Of a DNA stretch of 64,000 bases, positions 10,474-21,039 are shown piece after piece. Location: assembly GCF_033115175.1 (NCBI RefSeq), contig NC_084837.1:89772499-89836498 (forward strand), read 5' to 3'. Positions within the stretch are counted from its first letter, which is position 1; each line of letters begins with the position of its first letter. Source of the stretch: Lepus europaeus (Eukaryota > Chordata > Mammalia > Lagomorpha > Leporidae). Under the pieces are notes generated by a model. The model did no database searches and had not been told where the DNA came from. It worked only from the letters and a program-made list of their open reading frames with translations. The translations under genes were made by a program, and so were the position numbers.

Positions 10474-10820
10474 GGCCAGCGCCGTGGCTTAACAGGCTAA
10501 TCCTCCGCCTTGCAGCGCCGGCACACCGGGTTCTAGTCCCGGTTGGGGCGCCAGATTCTGTCTCGGTCACTCCTTTTCCAGGCCAGCTCTCTGCTGTGGC
10601 CCGGGAAGGCAGTGGAGGATGGCCCACGTCCTTGGGCCCTGCACCTGCATGGGAGACCAGGAGAAGCACCTGGCTCCTGGCTTCGGATCAGCGCGGTGCA
10701 CCGGCTGCAGCGCGCAAGCCACAGCGGCCATTGCGGAGTGAACCAACGAAAAAGGAAGACCTTTCTTTCTGTCTGTCTCTCTCTCACTGTCCACTCTGCT
10801 TGTCAAAAAAAAAAAAAAAG
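10474..10820 (+). repeat. C SINE, CTGCTTGTC-poly(A) subfamily
   Basis: Belongs to a distinct, low-divergence subfamily. The head is GGCCAGCGCCGTGGCTTAACAGG, the B-box region CGGGTTCTAGTCCCGG, the 'GATCAGCGCGGTGCACCGGC' block is diagnostic, and the 3' end is CTGCTTGTC plus A15 with no AAATAAATAAA repeat. Confidence 0.95.
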
Positions 10821-11065
10821 TGAATAAAGCTTTTTTTAAAAAAGCAAGAGAAGTAACAACGGCAAAGACAAAATCTGGAAAACGATTTCCCCGGTGGGGA
10901 GTCAGGGCTTGGGAAAGGGCGCTCGAGAGACGATAATACTCTGTAACGTCACCCTTCTTAGACCGCAGGATGAGCTCACGAGTACTGGTTGTTATGCACC
11001 ATAATTTACAGCATGTATGTTCTTTGCTCATGTCAAGCATGTCAAAATTAATATACATAAAAATT

Positions 11066-11357
11066 TTTAATTTTTATTTATCTGCAAGGCATAGAGAGAG
11101 AGAGATGTAGAAAGACCGATGAGAGAGAGAGAATGAGAATCTTTCATTCACTGATTCACTCCCCAAATGACCACAAAAGCAAGAGCTGGGCCAAGCCAAA
11201 GCCAGGAGCCTGGATCTCCCATATGGGTGGCAGAGTCCCAAATACTCAAGCCCAAACACTCAACTGCAACGAGTGGAAACAGAGCTCGAACCAGGCGCTC
11301 CAATATAGGATGCAGGTGTCCCAAGTGGCATCTTAACCACGTCACCAAATGCCTTTC
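11066..11357 (-). repeat. C SINE, diverged
   Basis: Minus-strand copy from AATTTTTATTTATCTGCAAGGC to CCACGTCACCAAATGCC. The middle carries several deletions, consistent with age. Confidence 0.78.
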
Positions 11358-11388
11358 CTTAAATTCATATATTTAAAAATATTTTACA

Positions 11389-11705
11389 GGCCGGTGTTGT
11401 GGCACAGGTTAAGGTTAAGCTGCTGCCTTCAGTACCAGTATCCCATATGGAGCACAGATTCAGGTCCCAGCCACTCGACTTCTGATCAAGCTCCCTGCTA
11501 ATGCACCTGGGAAAGCAGTGGCTCATAGCTCAAGTACCTGAGGCCCTACAGCCTTGTGAGAGATCAAGCCTGGCCCAGCCCCAGCCAATGCTGGGAAGTG
11601 AACCAGCAGATGGAAGATCTCTCTTTCTCTCCATCTCTCTCTCTGTCTCTCTCTCCCTCTGCAATCCTGCCTTTCAAGTAAATAAAATAAATCTTTTTAA
11701 AAAGT
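11389..11705 (+). repeat. C SINE
   Basis: Head GGCCGGTGTTGTGGCACAGG, degenerate B box (GATTCAGGTCC), tail CAAGTAAATAAAATAAATC. Confidence 0.9.
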
Positions 11706-11723
11706 TTAGTGCATTGAAGTTTT

Positions 11724-12042
11724 GCAGCAGTTTAACCCTCCACCTACAGTGCCAGCATCCCATGTGGGCGCCAGGTCTAGTCCCAACTGCTCCATTTCCG
11801 ATCTAGCTCTCTGCTATGGCCTGGGAAAGCAGTAGAAGATGACCCAAGTCCTTGGGCCCCTGCACCCACGTGGGAGACCTGGAAGAAGCTCCTGGCTCCT
11901 GGCTTCGGATCGGCACGGCTCCAGCTGTTTTGGCCATCTGGGGAGTGAATGAGTGGATGCAATACCTTTCTTTCTCTCTGTTTCTCCCTCTCACTGACCT
12001 TAACTCTACCTCTCAAATAAATAAATAATTTTTTAAAAAAAG
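11724..12042 (+). repeat. C SINE, 5'-truncated, with target duplication
   Basis: Starts inside the tRNA-like part (AGCAGTTTAACCCTCC) and ends CTCAAATAAATAAATAATTTTTT. Flanks read AAAGTTTAGTGCATT on the left (from 11701) and AAAGTTTAGTGGATT on the right (from 12039), a near-perfect 15-bp target-site duplication. Confidence 0.92.
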
Positions 12043-12226
12043 TTTAGTGGATTTTGAAAAAAATATATAGCACTCTGTTTACAGTAGTATGTCTAGGGAC
12101 TGGCTTTATAGGAAGTTTATTTTCCATTTCTGAATGTTTTGTCTTTCCTGATGCATGTGTGATGTTCATGTTGGGGAAAAAAAAAAACAGGAACAAATAC
12201 AAAGAATCTTCAAAATATTAATGACA

Positions 12227-12462
12227 GGGCTGGCATTTTGGTGCAGTGAGTTCAACTGCCGCCAATGACCCATAGGAACGCCAATTCAAGTCCCGGCTGC
12301 TCCACTTCCTGTCCAGATCCCTGCTAATGTGCCTGGGAAAGCAGTGGAAGATGGCCCAAGTGGTTTAGGCCCTGCCACCCACATGGGAGGTGTGGATGGA
12401 GTTCCTGGCTCCTCGATTCAGCCTGGCCAAGACTTGGCTGTTGTAAGCATTTGAGGAGTGAA
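12227..12462 (+). repeat. C SINE, tail truncated
   Basis: Plus-strand copy (GGGCTGGCATTTTGGTGCAG to TTGAGGAGTGAACTG). It stops before the pyrimidine tract, at or near the left edge of the mariner relic. Confidence 0.85.
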
Positions 12463-12907
12463 CTGTTACACAATTCTAACTGCAGAATTGAAGTGAAGCA
12501 AGCTTTCTGCTCAATGAGTGCCAAAACTATTGCGTCCAGATGAACCACAAGACTTCCAATGGAGAGTCAAACAAATGGGATCCAGTTCCTGAAGCAGGAG
12601 ATGAAACATGGCTTTATCAGGATGATCCTGAAGACAAAGCACGATCAAAGCAACGGCTACCAAGTTGGACGTGGTCCCGGCAAAGCAAAGCAAAAGCAGC
12701 CCAGTCAAGAGCAAAGGTCATGGTCACTTTTGTTTTGTTTTGATGTTCCAGGCGTTCTGCTTGTAGACTTTCTGGAGTCCCAAAGAACAGTACAATTTAT
12801 TTATTATGTGTTTTGAGAAAGTTAGCTGCAGCATTGGCAGAAGTGTCCAGGAAAGCTTCACCAGGACAATGCTGTTGGTCATGGCTCTCACGAAACAAGG
12901 ACAATTC

Positions 12908-13441
12908 TTATTTTTTAAAGAAGATTTATTTATTTACTCAAGAAGCAGATATACAGACAGACAGACAGAGAGGTCTTCCATCTGCTGGTTCACTCCCCAG
13001 ATGGCTGCAACAGCTGGAACTGGGCTGATTCAAAGCCAGGGGCCAGGAGCTTCTTCCAGGTCTCTCACGCTGGTGCAGGGGCCCAAGCACTTGAGCCATC
13101 CTCCACTGCTTTCTCAGGCCATAGCAGAGAGCTGGATGGGAAGAGGAGCAGCCGGGACTAGAACCAGTGCCCATATGGGATGCTGGCACCACAGGCAGAG
13201 GCTTAGCAACACCCCACTACACCACAGCACTGGTCCCCAAGGAGCTTGGTTTTAAATGTATGTATGTATGTTTAGAAATGAAAAGAATGATGAAGCATAT
13301 TTAGTTTTTTTAAAAATAGCTATCCTTGATTCAAAACAAAAGGTCTATTCGCAAAAACAATTATTCTGGAAACTAAATTCTGTGATAAATGAGGCACTTC
13401 ATATGATACTTAACCTACTCTGCCAGGGCACCCGCCCCCAC
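12908..13441 (-). mobile_element. C SINE plus about 200 bp extra sequence within one target duplication
   Basis: A minus-strand C SINE (12916-13243, T-rich tail on the left, CACAGCACTGGTCCCC head on the right) is followed by about 198 bp of foreign sequence (13244-13441). The whole block is bracketed by GGACAATTC on both sides (12899-12907 and 13444-13452), and mariner homology resumes immediately after the right copy. Read on the minus strand, the extra DNA lies 5' of the SINE, as in a 5' transduction. Two separate nested events are the alternative. Confidence 0.7.
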
Positions 13442-13599
13442 AGGGACAATTCTCCATGGGTGTCCATGGGAAATCACTAGACATCCACCTTACACATCTG
13501 CTTTGACTCTTTCTGGCTCCTTTGTGTCTCCTAAACTTTAAAAGAAAAATAAAGGCATGAATTCTTCTTCTGTTAATCATGCAAAAAGACTGCATTGGC

Positions 13600-13937
13600 G
13601 GCCGGTGCCACGGCTCACTAGGCTAATCCTCCACCTTGCGGCGCCAGCACATCGGGTTCTAGTCCCGGTTGGGCGCCGGATTCTGTCCCGGTTGCCCCCC
13701 TTCCAGGCCAGCTCTCTGCTATGGCCTGGGAGTGCAGTGGAGGATGGCCCAAGTCCTTGGGCCCTGCACCCGCATGGGAGACCAGGAGAAGCACCTGGCT
13801 CCTGCCTTCGGATCAGCGCGGTGCGCCGGCCGCAGCACACCAGCCATGGCGGCCATTGGAGGGTGAACCAACAGCAAAAGGAAGACCTTTCTCTCTGTCT
13901 CTCTCTCACTGTCCACTCTGCCTGTCAAAAAAATTTT

Positions 13938-13972
<35 letters not shown>
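13600..13972 (+). repeat. C SINE, CTGCCTGTC-poly(A) subfamily, with (AT)n tail
   Basis: Low-divergence copy inserted in the mariner relic with a perfect 16-bp target duplication AAAAGACTGCATTGGC (13584-13599 and 13973-13988). The poly(A) tail has evolved into an (AT)n run of about 36 bp (13938-13972). Confidence 0.97.
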
Positions 13973-13978
<6 letters not shown>

Positions 13979-14117
13979 CTGCATTGGCATGGTCAAATTC
14001 CCAGTACCCTGAGTTCATTGGGAAGGGACTGAATGGTTGGTCTCACTACCTACAAAAATGTCTTGAACTTGGTGGAGCTTTACACTGAGAAATAAAGTTC
14101 ATGTTTTTTATTTTTGC

Positions 14118-14437
14118 TTTTAAAGACTTATCTTTTTATTTGAAAGGCAGAGTTACAGAGAGAGAAAGAGACACACAGAGATCTTCCATCCACTAGTTCC
14201 ATCCCCAGATGACTGCAATGGCTCGGGCTGGGCCAGGCTGAAGCCAGGAGCCTGGAACTCCATCCAGATCTCCAATGTAGGTAGCAGGGACTCAAGGATT
14301 GGGCCCTCCTCCCCTGTTTTCCAGGTGCACGAGCAGAGAGCTGGATCAGAAGTGGAGCAGCAAACTCGAACTGGTGCTCAAATGGGATGCCGGCATTGCA
14401 GGCCACTGCTTAACCCACTGTACCATAGCACATGCCC
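14118..14437 (-). repeat. C SINE
   Basis: Minus-strand copy from TTTTAAAGACTTATCTTTTT to CCATAGCACATGCCCC, placed just beyond the 3' end of the mariner relic. Confidence 0.9.
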
Positions 14438-14971
14438 CTGTTTTTTTTATTTCTTAATTCTGTTTTCTCCATGAACTGTTAGAAGTCCCATCTTACATCA
14501 GAATCCTTTCACTAACAAAGAGTCATGTTTCAAGAGCTCAGATATATCTAAATCCAAATATTACTCTGCCAGCGTAATTCATTGAACCTCAGATGCTGTC
14601 AATTACTAAATTTGCTATCATTTTATGTGTTGCTAAGAATGAAAAAATTATGACACAATACTTTCCTATCTCTGAGACTTCAATTTCATACTTACTGAGA
14701 GACCTTGCAGACTCCTATTACTTTCATTACATGTCACTCAGACAGGAAAACTACAGACAAATCGGCTGGCTCAGGCACTCAACATTCTCGCACGTTCCAA
14801 GGCCTGCTAGGCGGCATCACTTTGTAATGGGGGTAACTGACATCTGTCTCCCTTTCCGCCACCGAGAGCGTGGGTGACACAGCACTTCAGAGCATGCTCA
14901 GTGATGCCTCAGAGTCTCTTCCGAACTCCTGCCTCCCGTCTGCCGGGTGATCTTGCTGGAACACGGCAACA
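14438..14971. other. SINE-free unique block
   Basis: About 530 bp of repeat-free sequence of mixed composition with AT-rich motif clusters (CAATTACTAAATTTGC, TTATGACACAATAC). No open frame fits a known protein. Candidate conserved noncoding DNA, unproven. Confidence 0.3.
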
Positions 14972-15306
14972 GGGACTGGCGTTGGGATGCACCGGGTTAA
15001 GTCTCCGATGCCTGCATCCCACATGGGCGCCAGTTCAAATCTCAGCTGCTCCACTTCCGATCCAGTTTCCTGTTTAGGTGCCTGGGAAAGCAGCAGAAGA
15101 TGGCCTGAATGCTTGGGCCCCTGCCGCCCACGTGAGAGACCTGGATGAAGCTCCTGGCTCCTGACTTTGCCCTGGCCCAGTCCTGGCCATTGCAGCCATT
15201 TGGGGAGTGAACCAGCAGATGGAAGATTCTCTCTCTATCTCTCTCTTTCACCCTTTCCCTCTCTTTAAACTCTGCCTTTCAAACAAAATAAATAAACCTT
15301 AAAACA
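14972..15306 (+). repeat. C SINE
   Basis: Plus-strand copy, GGGACTGGCGTTGGGATGC to CAAACAAAATAAATAAACC. The (CT)n tract is short and impure. Confidence 0.9.
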
Positions 15307-16000
15307 AAATGTCGGCAGGGTTTTCAAACAGCAAGCAGAATTCCCATTCCTTCCCCCAGATGGTTCTTACCTGGTTTGTTGAGTGAAACACTGACAGCTT
15401 GCAGCTGCCTGGTCCTGCCGTGGAGAACAATGACCAGGTGCACACGTGTGTGGACCACAGCAACTGCACCGTGACTGCTGTCAGGCCGAGAGCATTTAGA
15501 AGACGCCGCTGGCTGGGGTAGGGTCTGGCCTTCTGAGACAGTGTACATGAAAGCCGCCATATCACAAGTGCTGAATGCCGGGAAGGCAAATCCACTACCT
15601 CCCCGCAAAGTGCGTACATCACAGGCTAAAACGGAACCTTCGGAGTCTCCTCACCTCCCCGGATGCCGGCAAGGAAGGGTCACTCGTCTCTGGACACAAC
15701 CAAGGTGGCCTTGGGTTTCTGTTCTGACAATCTGCTGACGATTCCAGCAACGTCAGTGACAGAACAACCCTCCCTGCAACCAGAAACCTCCTAGAGATCT
15801 GAGTTCCAAGCAGTCGCAGCAGTTACTGCTGAATTTTAATGATAAACAAGCCAATAAGTGCTTTGAGCACTAATATTGTCATCCCCTTCATAAAACTTGC
15901 ATTCTATGTGGAAGTTAATTTGCAAAACTTCTGGTTCTACATTGCCCGCTACCACATACAAAGGCAGACTCCACCACGTATGACAGTCAGTCTTGAGAGA
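15307..16000. other. unique intergenic DNA
   Basis: About 690 bp without recognised repeats. Overlapping minus-strand frames between 15299 and 15622 have no recognisable motif and are taken as chance. Confidence 0.35.
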
Positions 16001-16271
16001 CCATTGTTAGGGTGCAGTGGGTTAGATCGGTGTCTGGGATGCCGCCATCCCATATGAGCCCTGGTTTGAGACCCAGCTGCTCCACTTTTGATCCAACTTC
16101 CTGCCAATGCACCTGGAAGCCAGCAGATGGTGGACCAAGTACTTGGGCCCCTGCTACCCATGTGGGAGACCCAGATGGAGTTCCAGGCTCCTGGCTTCAG
16201 TCTGGCATAGCCCTGGCTGTTACAGTCATTTGAGGAGTGAACTGGATGGAAGATTCTCTCTCTCTCCCTCC

Positions 16272-16317
<46 letters not shown>

Positions 16318-16376
16318 CTCTATCTTCCCGTTTCTCTGTAACTCTGCCTTTCAAATAAATAAATCTTTAAAAAAAC
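16001..16376 (+). repeat. C SINE, head truncated, long (CT)n
   Basis: Begins at GGGTGCAGTGGGTTAG, so the first few bases of the head are missing. Its pyrimidine tract (16255-16326) contains an almost pure (CT)n run of about 40 bp, and the tail is CAAATAAATAAATC. Confidence 0.9.
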
Positions 16377-16878
16377 AAAAACCTCAAGAGGCCCATGTCT
16401 CAAGGGTACAACCCCCAGTGCCCAAAGACCTCCTGCCAAGGCCACCTCTGAGAGGCCACAATGAGATTCCGTCTCCACCCTTAATTCATCAACCAACAAC
16501 ATGAAGACATCAGAGTTTAACCGGCTGCCTGGATTTTCAGCAGACAAATCCTGCTGTCCCCATAACAGCAGTTTTCCAACACTTAGAATTCTGAGTTTTC
16601 TGATGAGATCAGTGGGGGTATTCATGATTTTTTGATATAATATAATGAAATACGTCAACAGTTGGAAGATCTGTATAACCCAGTGAATCAGTATTTCCCA
16701 AATGACCAAGGCATACTGTTACAATATTACACGTGAATAAAATGAGCCACTCAAAGTACAAGATACATCATTGGAATTCTAATGTCATAGAGTAGGAAAA
16801 GTTCATGGATGTGATTGCAAAATGCACATTTCAACCAATCTTTACAAAACTACCAACAAAGAATATTCAGAGTTATCG
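16377..16878. other. unique AT-rich intergenic DNA
   Basis: About 500 bp with no recognised repeat or gene. The last bases form the target site of the next SINE. Confidence 0.35.
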
Positions 16879-16889
16879 GAAAGCCTCTT

Positions 16890-17238
16890 TTTTTTTTTTT
16901 TCTTAAATTTTTGACAAGCAGAGTGGACAGTGAGAGAGAGAGAGAGAGAAAGGTCTTCCTTTGCCGTTGGTTCACCCTCCAAAGGCCGCCGCAGCTGCCG
17001 TGCTGCAGCCGGCCCGCCACGCTGATCCGAAGCCAGGAGCCATGTGCTTCTCCAGGTCTCCCATGGGGTGCAGGGCCCAAGGACTTGGGCCATCCTCCAC
17101 TACACTCCCTGGCCATAGCAGAGAGCTGGCCTGGAAGAGGGGCAACCGGGACGGAATCCGGCACCCCGATCAGGACTAGAACCCGGTGTGCCGGCGCCGC
17201 AAGGTGGAGGATTAGCCTATTGAGCCACGGCGCCGGCC
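16890..17238 (-). repeat. C SINE, CTGCTTGTC-poly(A) subfamily
   Basis: Minus-strand, low-divergence copy starting with a T run and ending GCCACGGCGCCGGCC. It is flanked by an 11-bp target duplication GAAAGCCTCTT (16879-16889 and 17239-17249). Confidence 0.96.
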
Positions 17239-17333
17239 GAAAGCCTCTTAAAATACTTCTTCCTTGTCCCTTAGTGTATCTGTGTGAAGCTAGACTCTAT
17301 TTATTTACTTTAACCAAAACAACACCAGCTACT

Positions 17334-17645
17334 GGGGCCAGCATTGTGCTGTAGCAGGTTAAGCTACCGTCGGTGACACCAGCATCCCATATGGGCACCG
17401 GTTTGAGTCCTAGCCCAGCCCCCTGCTAATGTGCCTGGGAAAGCAGTGGAAGATGATCCAAATGCTTGGGCCCCTGCACCCATGTGGGAGACCAGATGAA
17501 GTTACTGGCTCCGGGCTTCTGCCTGGCCTGGTCCTGTTGTTTGGGAAGTAAACCAGCAGACGAAAGATCTGTCTCTGCCTCTCTCTCTCTCTCTGTGTAA
17601 CTCTGCCTTTCAAATAAATAATAAATCTTAGAAAAAGAAAAAAAG
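17334..17645 (+). repeat. C SINE
   Basis: Plus-strand copy, GGGGCCAGCATTGTGCTGTAGC to CAAATAAATAATAAATC, with a short internal deletion after the B box (TTTGAGTCC). Confidence 0.9.
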
Positions 17646-18368
17646 AATCCAGCTAGCTTCTGTAAGTTCTTAAAGACATCTGCAAAAATCCCAATTTAAT
17701 CTTTTCAGTAATTTGTTTGTGGAAAATAGTTATTTTTCACAAAATACATTATTTGAGCATTTGATAAGTTGCGGATCTTTATCTTTTTCCTTGCAGTCTT
17801 TCTGGCAATGTTTAAACACGAATAAAACACAGACACGCTGTTAATGCACTGTCCCCAGGGACTGGGGACTCTGCTGTTCTCTGCGTCCCAGCTCTGTGGT
17901 TGCTGGAGGCAGCGTGGCGAGCAGGCTGGAGCAGCCATGCGCACTGCACATCAGGCCCCCCAGCTCCTGGACGCTGCGGACTGGGAATTCCCGGAAGTCC
18001 CCAGGCAGCACGTGCTGTGTCTTCTTGCTGCTCCCATTAGCAGTGCTGAACACCAAGATCTGGCCCTGGCCTCGTCGCACCCAATTGTCAGCACCTCTGG
18101 GTTCCTCCCAGTTACACTGCATTCCGACACCTCGGTCTGACAGGTGCTTGATGCACTTCTTGGTTCTGTTTTGACTTCTTGGGCCATCCGAAGGTAGCCG
18201 TGATGCCAAGCTGTGGTTGTCCCCACCCCGGGAGCAGGAATTGTTACTTTTAAAAGAATTCAAAAATTGTTTTAAGTTCTCGGATTTAGCATCTAATACT
18301 ATAAGTACCAATAGATGTAGCTGACAAAAAAAATCACTAAGGTCCTTGATAATTTTTAAGAGTATTAA
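17646..18368 (-). other. unidentified GC-rich segment, possible gene relic
   Basis: The right two thirds (17,840-18,245) are GC-rich with long minus-strand open frames. One contains QGQILVFSTANGSSKKTQHV and another a basic/cysteine stretch (KHCQKDCKEKDKD). The frames shift relative to each other. I could not assign a parent protein and there is no clear poly(T) end. It could be a decayed retrocopy or ordinary unique DNA. Confidence 0.25.
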
Positions 18369-18708
18369 GGGTGGAGCCAGCACTGTGGTATAGTAGGCTA
18401 AGCCTCTGTCTGTGGCGCTGGCATCCCATAAGGGCACAGGTTCAAGTCCCGGCTGCTCTACTTCCCATCCAGCTCTCTGCTATGGCCTGGGAGAGCAGCA
18501 GTAGATGGTCCAAGTCCTTGGGCCCCTGCAGCTGCTTAGGAGTCCCAGAAGAAATTCCTGGCTCATGGCCTTGGATCAGCCAAGTCCTGCTGTTGCAGCC
18601 ATCTGGGGAGTGAACCAGAGGATGGAAGACTTTTCTCTCTGTGTATCTCTGCCTCTCTCTGTAGTTGTCAAAGAAACAAATAAAATCTTAAAAAAAAAAA
18701 AAAAAAAG
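18369..18708 (+). repeat. C SINE
   Basis: Plus-strand copy with head GGAGCCAGCACTGTGGTATAG, B box GGTTCAAGTCC, and a tail AAACAAATAAAATCTT followed by A18. Confidence 0.92.
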
Positions 18709-18911
18709 ACTATGACGGGATCATGATGCCACTTTGTGAGAACAACTGACAGCTGTGCTGATCTGAGGCCGATCTGACTTATCTCCTCCTTCAGTCTCTG
18801 GAAGCTTCCATTTATTAAGAATCATTTATTAGGAATCTAGTTCCTTCTCATGTCTACTAGGATAAAAAATTAGGAAGTGCATGTGGTTTTGACTCATGGT
18901 TTCTTGTTTTA
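18709..18911. other. unique intergenic DNA
   Basis: Short spacer with two related ATCATTTATTA / GGAATCTAG pieces; nothing else recognised. Confidence 0.35.
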
Positions 18912-19231
18912 AATTTTTAAAAATATTTTTATTTATTTATTTAATTGAAATTCAGAGTTACACAGAGGGAGGGAGAGATCGAGAGAGAGGTCTTCCTGGT
19001 TCAATACCCAGATGGTCGTGACAGCCAGGGCTGGGCCAAGCCAAAGCCAGGAGCTTCATCCGGGTCTCCCACGTGGGTGCAGGGGCCCAAGCACTTGGGC
19101 CACCTTCCGCTGCTTCCCCAGGCACATCAGCAGGGACCTGGATCAGAAGTGGAGCAGCCAGGATTTGAACCAGCACTGATCTGCGATGCCAATGTTGCTG
19201 GCACTGGCTTTACCGGTTTTGCCAGGGTGCC
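18912..19231 (-). repeat. C SINE
   Basis: Minus-strand copy from AATTTTTAAAAATATTTTTATT to GCCAGGGTGCC. The (GA)n tract is reduced and the B-box complement reads GGATTTGAACC. Confidence 0.88.
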
Positions 19232-19384
19232 AGGATCTTGAGTCTTGGTTTCTACCTTCAGGAAATGTCTAACTAGATTTTTCTCCCAAGCATTGTCTTC
19301 CTCCTCTTTTGTATTTGTGCATGATTTCATAAACCTTATAGAACACATTGAATAATAGAAGAAATTAGATACTTTTTATCAAAT

Positions 19385-19920
19385 GCTTCCCTGACACACT
19401 GTGCCTACAGGAGTTAATCTCCTTTAACCCCACAGTAAGACCATGAGGCGGGTGCCATTCCAGGTTGTTGTTTTTTTTTTTTTTTTTAAGATTTATTTAT
19501 ATATTTGAAAGAGTTGCACAGAGAAGGAGGGAGAGAGGTTTTCCATCCACTGGTTCTCCCGAGTAATTGGCCACAACTTCCGGAGCTGCGCTGATCCGAA
19601 GCCAGGAGCCAGGAGCTTCTTCCAAGTCTCCCAAGTGCATGAAGGGGCCCAAGTTTGGGCTATCTGCCACTGCTTTCCCAGGCCATAGCGGAGAGCTGGA
19701 TCGGAAGTGGAGCAGCCAGCACGCGAACCAGCACCCATATGGGATGCCAGCACTGCAGGTGGCAGCTTTACCCGCTACGCCACAGCGTCGGCCCCTACTA
19801 TTCCTGTTTTACAAGAGAAGAACTGGGGGCCACCTAAGCGAAGTGTCCAGCTCAAGGAAGTAGCGATGGCGTAAAGACGAGGTCCCGGCCTGGACTGTAG
19901 ACCTGGTGGGTTTGGCCTGC
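19385..19920 (+). repeat. MIR-like element split by a C SINE
   Basis: The left part (19385-19468: 'cacactgtgcctacaggag...ctcctttaaccccacagtaagaccatgaggcgg') and right part (19796-19920: 'attcctgttttacaagagaagaactgggg...aagtgtccagctcaagg') are the two halves of a tRNA-derived MIR. In MIRs a 'ttatctcatttaatcctcacaac' block is followed by 'attatccccattttacagatgagg' and 'gcccaaggtcacacagc'. The match is from memory, not alignment. Confidence 0.65.
19469..19795 (-). repeat. C SINE inserted in MIR
   Basis: Minus-strand copy starting T17 AAGATTTATTTATAT and ending CCACAGCGTCGGCCCC. It separates the two halves of the MIR. Confidence 0.94.
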
Positions 19921-20142
19921 ACTCCCCACAACTGTTCTTGAGAAGACGTGCATAATCAATCCAGTAAGTTCACTGTTTCCAAGAGGCTTGCAGGCTAGGG
20001 GGGAGGTTAGACAATTTTGCAGGCATTTGGTGTTTTTATGCATATTCTATCCTGTCTTGCTCAAGAAAAACAAAATTGAAGTCCTTTAGTGGTTTGCATT
20101 CATTGCTGATTCTTGCAAGGGTTTGGGAACACTAATCATCAT
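19921..20142. other. unique intergenic DNA
   Basis: No repeat or gene signature recognised. Confidence 0.35.
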
Positions 20143-20245
20143 TCACTGAGGGCTGAGCACAGCATTGGAGGAAAAAAATAAACAAAAGCAGAAACGGCCT
20201 CTCACCCCCAGGGCTCACCAACACTGGGGAGAGTGAGGCAGGCTC
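20143..20245 (+). repeat. ancient mammalian interspersed-repeat fragment
   Basis: 'TCACTGAGGGCTGAGCACAG', then '...AAACGGCCTCTCACCC' and 'CACTGGGGAGAGTGAGGCAGG', recalls the 'ttactgagcacctactatgtgcc ... ggtccctgccctcaaggagctcac ... ggggagacagac' old repeat. A second piece lies near 39.72 kb. Family name not certain. Confidence 0.35.
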
Positions 20246-21039
20246 GGCAAGAGAGGCGTGCACACGGTCTCTCCCAGGGCAGAGAGCGCAGCTCGGAGCG
20301 CCTTCCCAGGAGAGGCGATGCGCCAGGGTGAGATGCATCGGGAAGGGACGAGATGGCAGGAGCCGGGAACCCGAGGAGGGCAGGGATGGGTGCCATTGCC
20401 AAGGCTTGGCCTCTCTGGCAGCAGACACCGAGACAGTTTATTAGGAATGAGCAGCTATGAGAGGGAAGGAAAGCAAAAGAGAGACGCAGAGTAGACAGAG
20501 GAAGCCGTGAATTTGCAAAGCCTCAGCCGCTGGGTGGGGAACTCAGCAGTGAGCAGAGCCCGGCAGGGCAGGGCAGGGCCGCCCCAGGTCAGTGAAATGG
20601 TTAAGTCCTAAATGTAGAGGGTGGCCCTGGGGCATTTGGGGGAGTCCCTTAAGACAAAAGGGGATATCAGCCCCCCAGCTCCGCCCAGACATGCAAATCT
20701 CCTGGACCATAGAAAACTCAAGCTGACTGAGGAGATAGTGCAGTTACAAGTCTGCTGCTTCGATTGCAGTCCATATTTAAATGAACAGCCTCTGGTTGTC
20801 CTGCCCATGGCTCCTTATAAGCATATGGTAATAGTTACCCTTACTGTAAAAGGGACTGCCAACCTCAGCTAGCGTCTGCACTGCAGCACTTGTCAGCTTC
20901 TGTCTGTTCTGTGTGCTGACTGTCTAGCAGATTTATCTCTGCTCACTCTCACTCTTATCACATGATAGCTGTAGGACATCCTGAGGCATGGCTGCAGGTG
21001 CTGTGACTCTGCAGCTGAACAAAGACCTTTTCTTTGGAA
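20246..21039. other. unique intergenic DNA
   Basis: About 800 bp without recognised repeats; GC-richer in the left half. An ATGCAAAT octamer occurs at 20690-20697. No coding evidence. Confidence 0.35.

Larger units (their letters stand above)
12470..14108 (+). pseudogene. mariner-family transposase relic, split by SINEs
   Basis: A dead copy of a mariner (Tc1/mariner, DD34D) transposase gene on the plus strand. Legible signatures in order are GDETWLY (first catalytic Asp, about 12599-12619), DDPEDKA, SRAKVMVT (12707-12730), VDFLE, LRKLA (12815-12829) and HQDNA (second catalytic Asp, about 12869-12883). The part that should carry the third Asp (SPDLAPSDFF-type motif, around 13487-13530) has lost it and shifted frame. 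The 3' end reads CTTGAACTTGGTGGAGC then GAGAAATAAAGTTC (14064-14105). Two insertions interrupt it: 12908-13441, and the SINE at 13600-13972. It has no function as a protein. I know the family from its conserved motifs, but the exact subfamily name needs a library search. Confidence 0.82.

Noticed and set aside
13938-13972. (AT)n run as an origin or regulatory element
   Set aside because: It is the mutated poly(A) tail of the SINE at 13,600, bounded by that SINE's target duplication.
16815-17354. 179-codon plus-strand frame
   Set aside because: Mostly the C SINE at 16,890-17,238 read in antisense.
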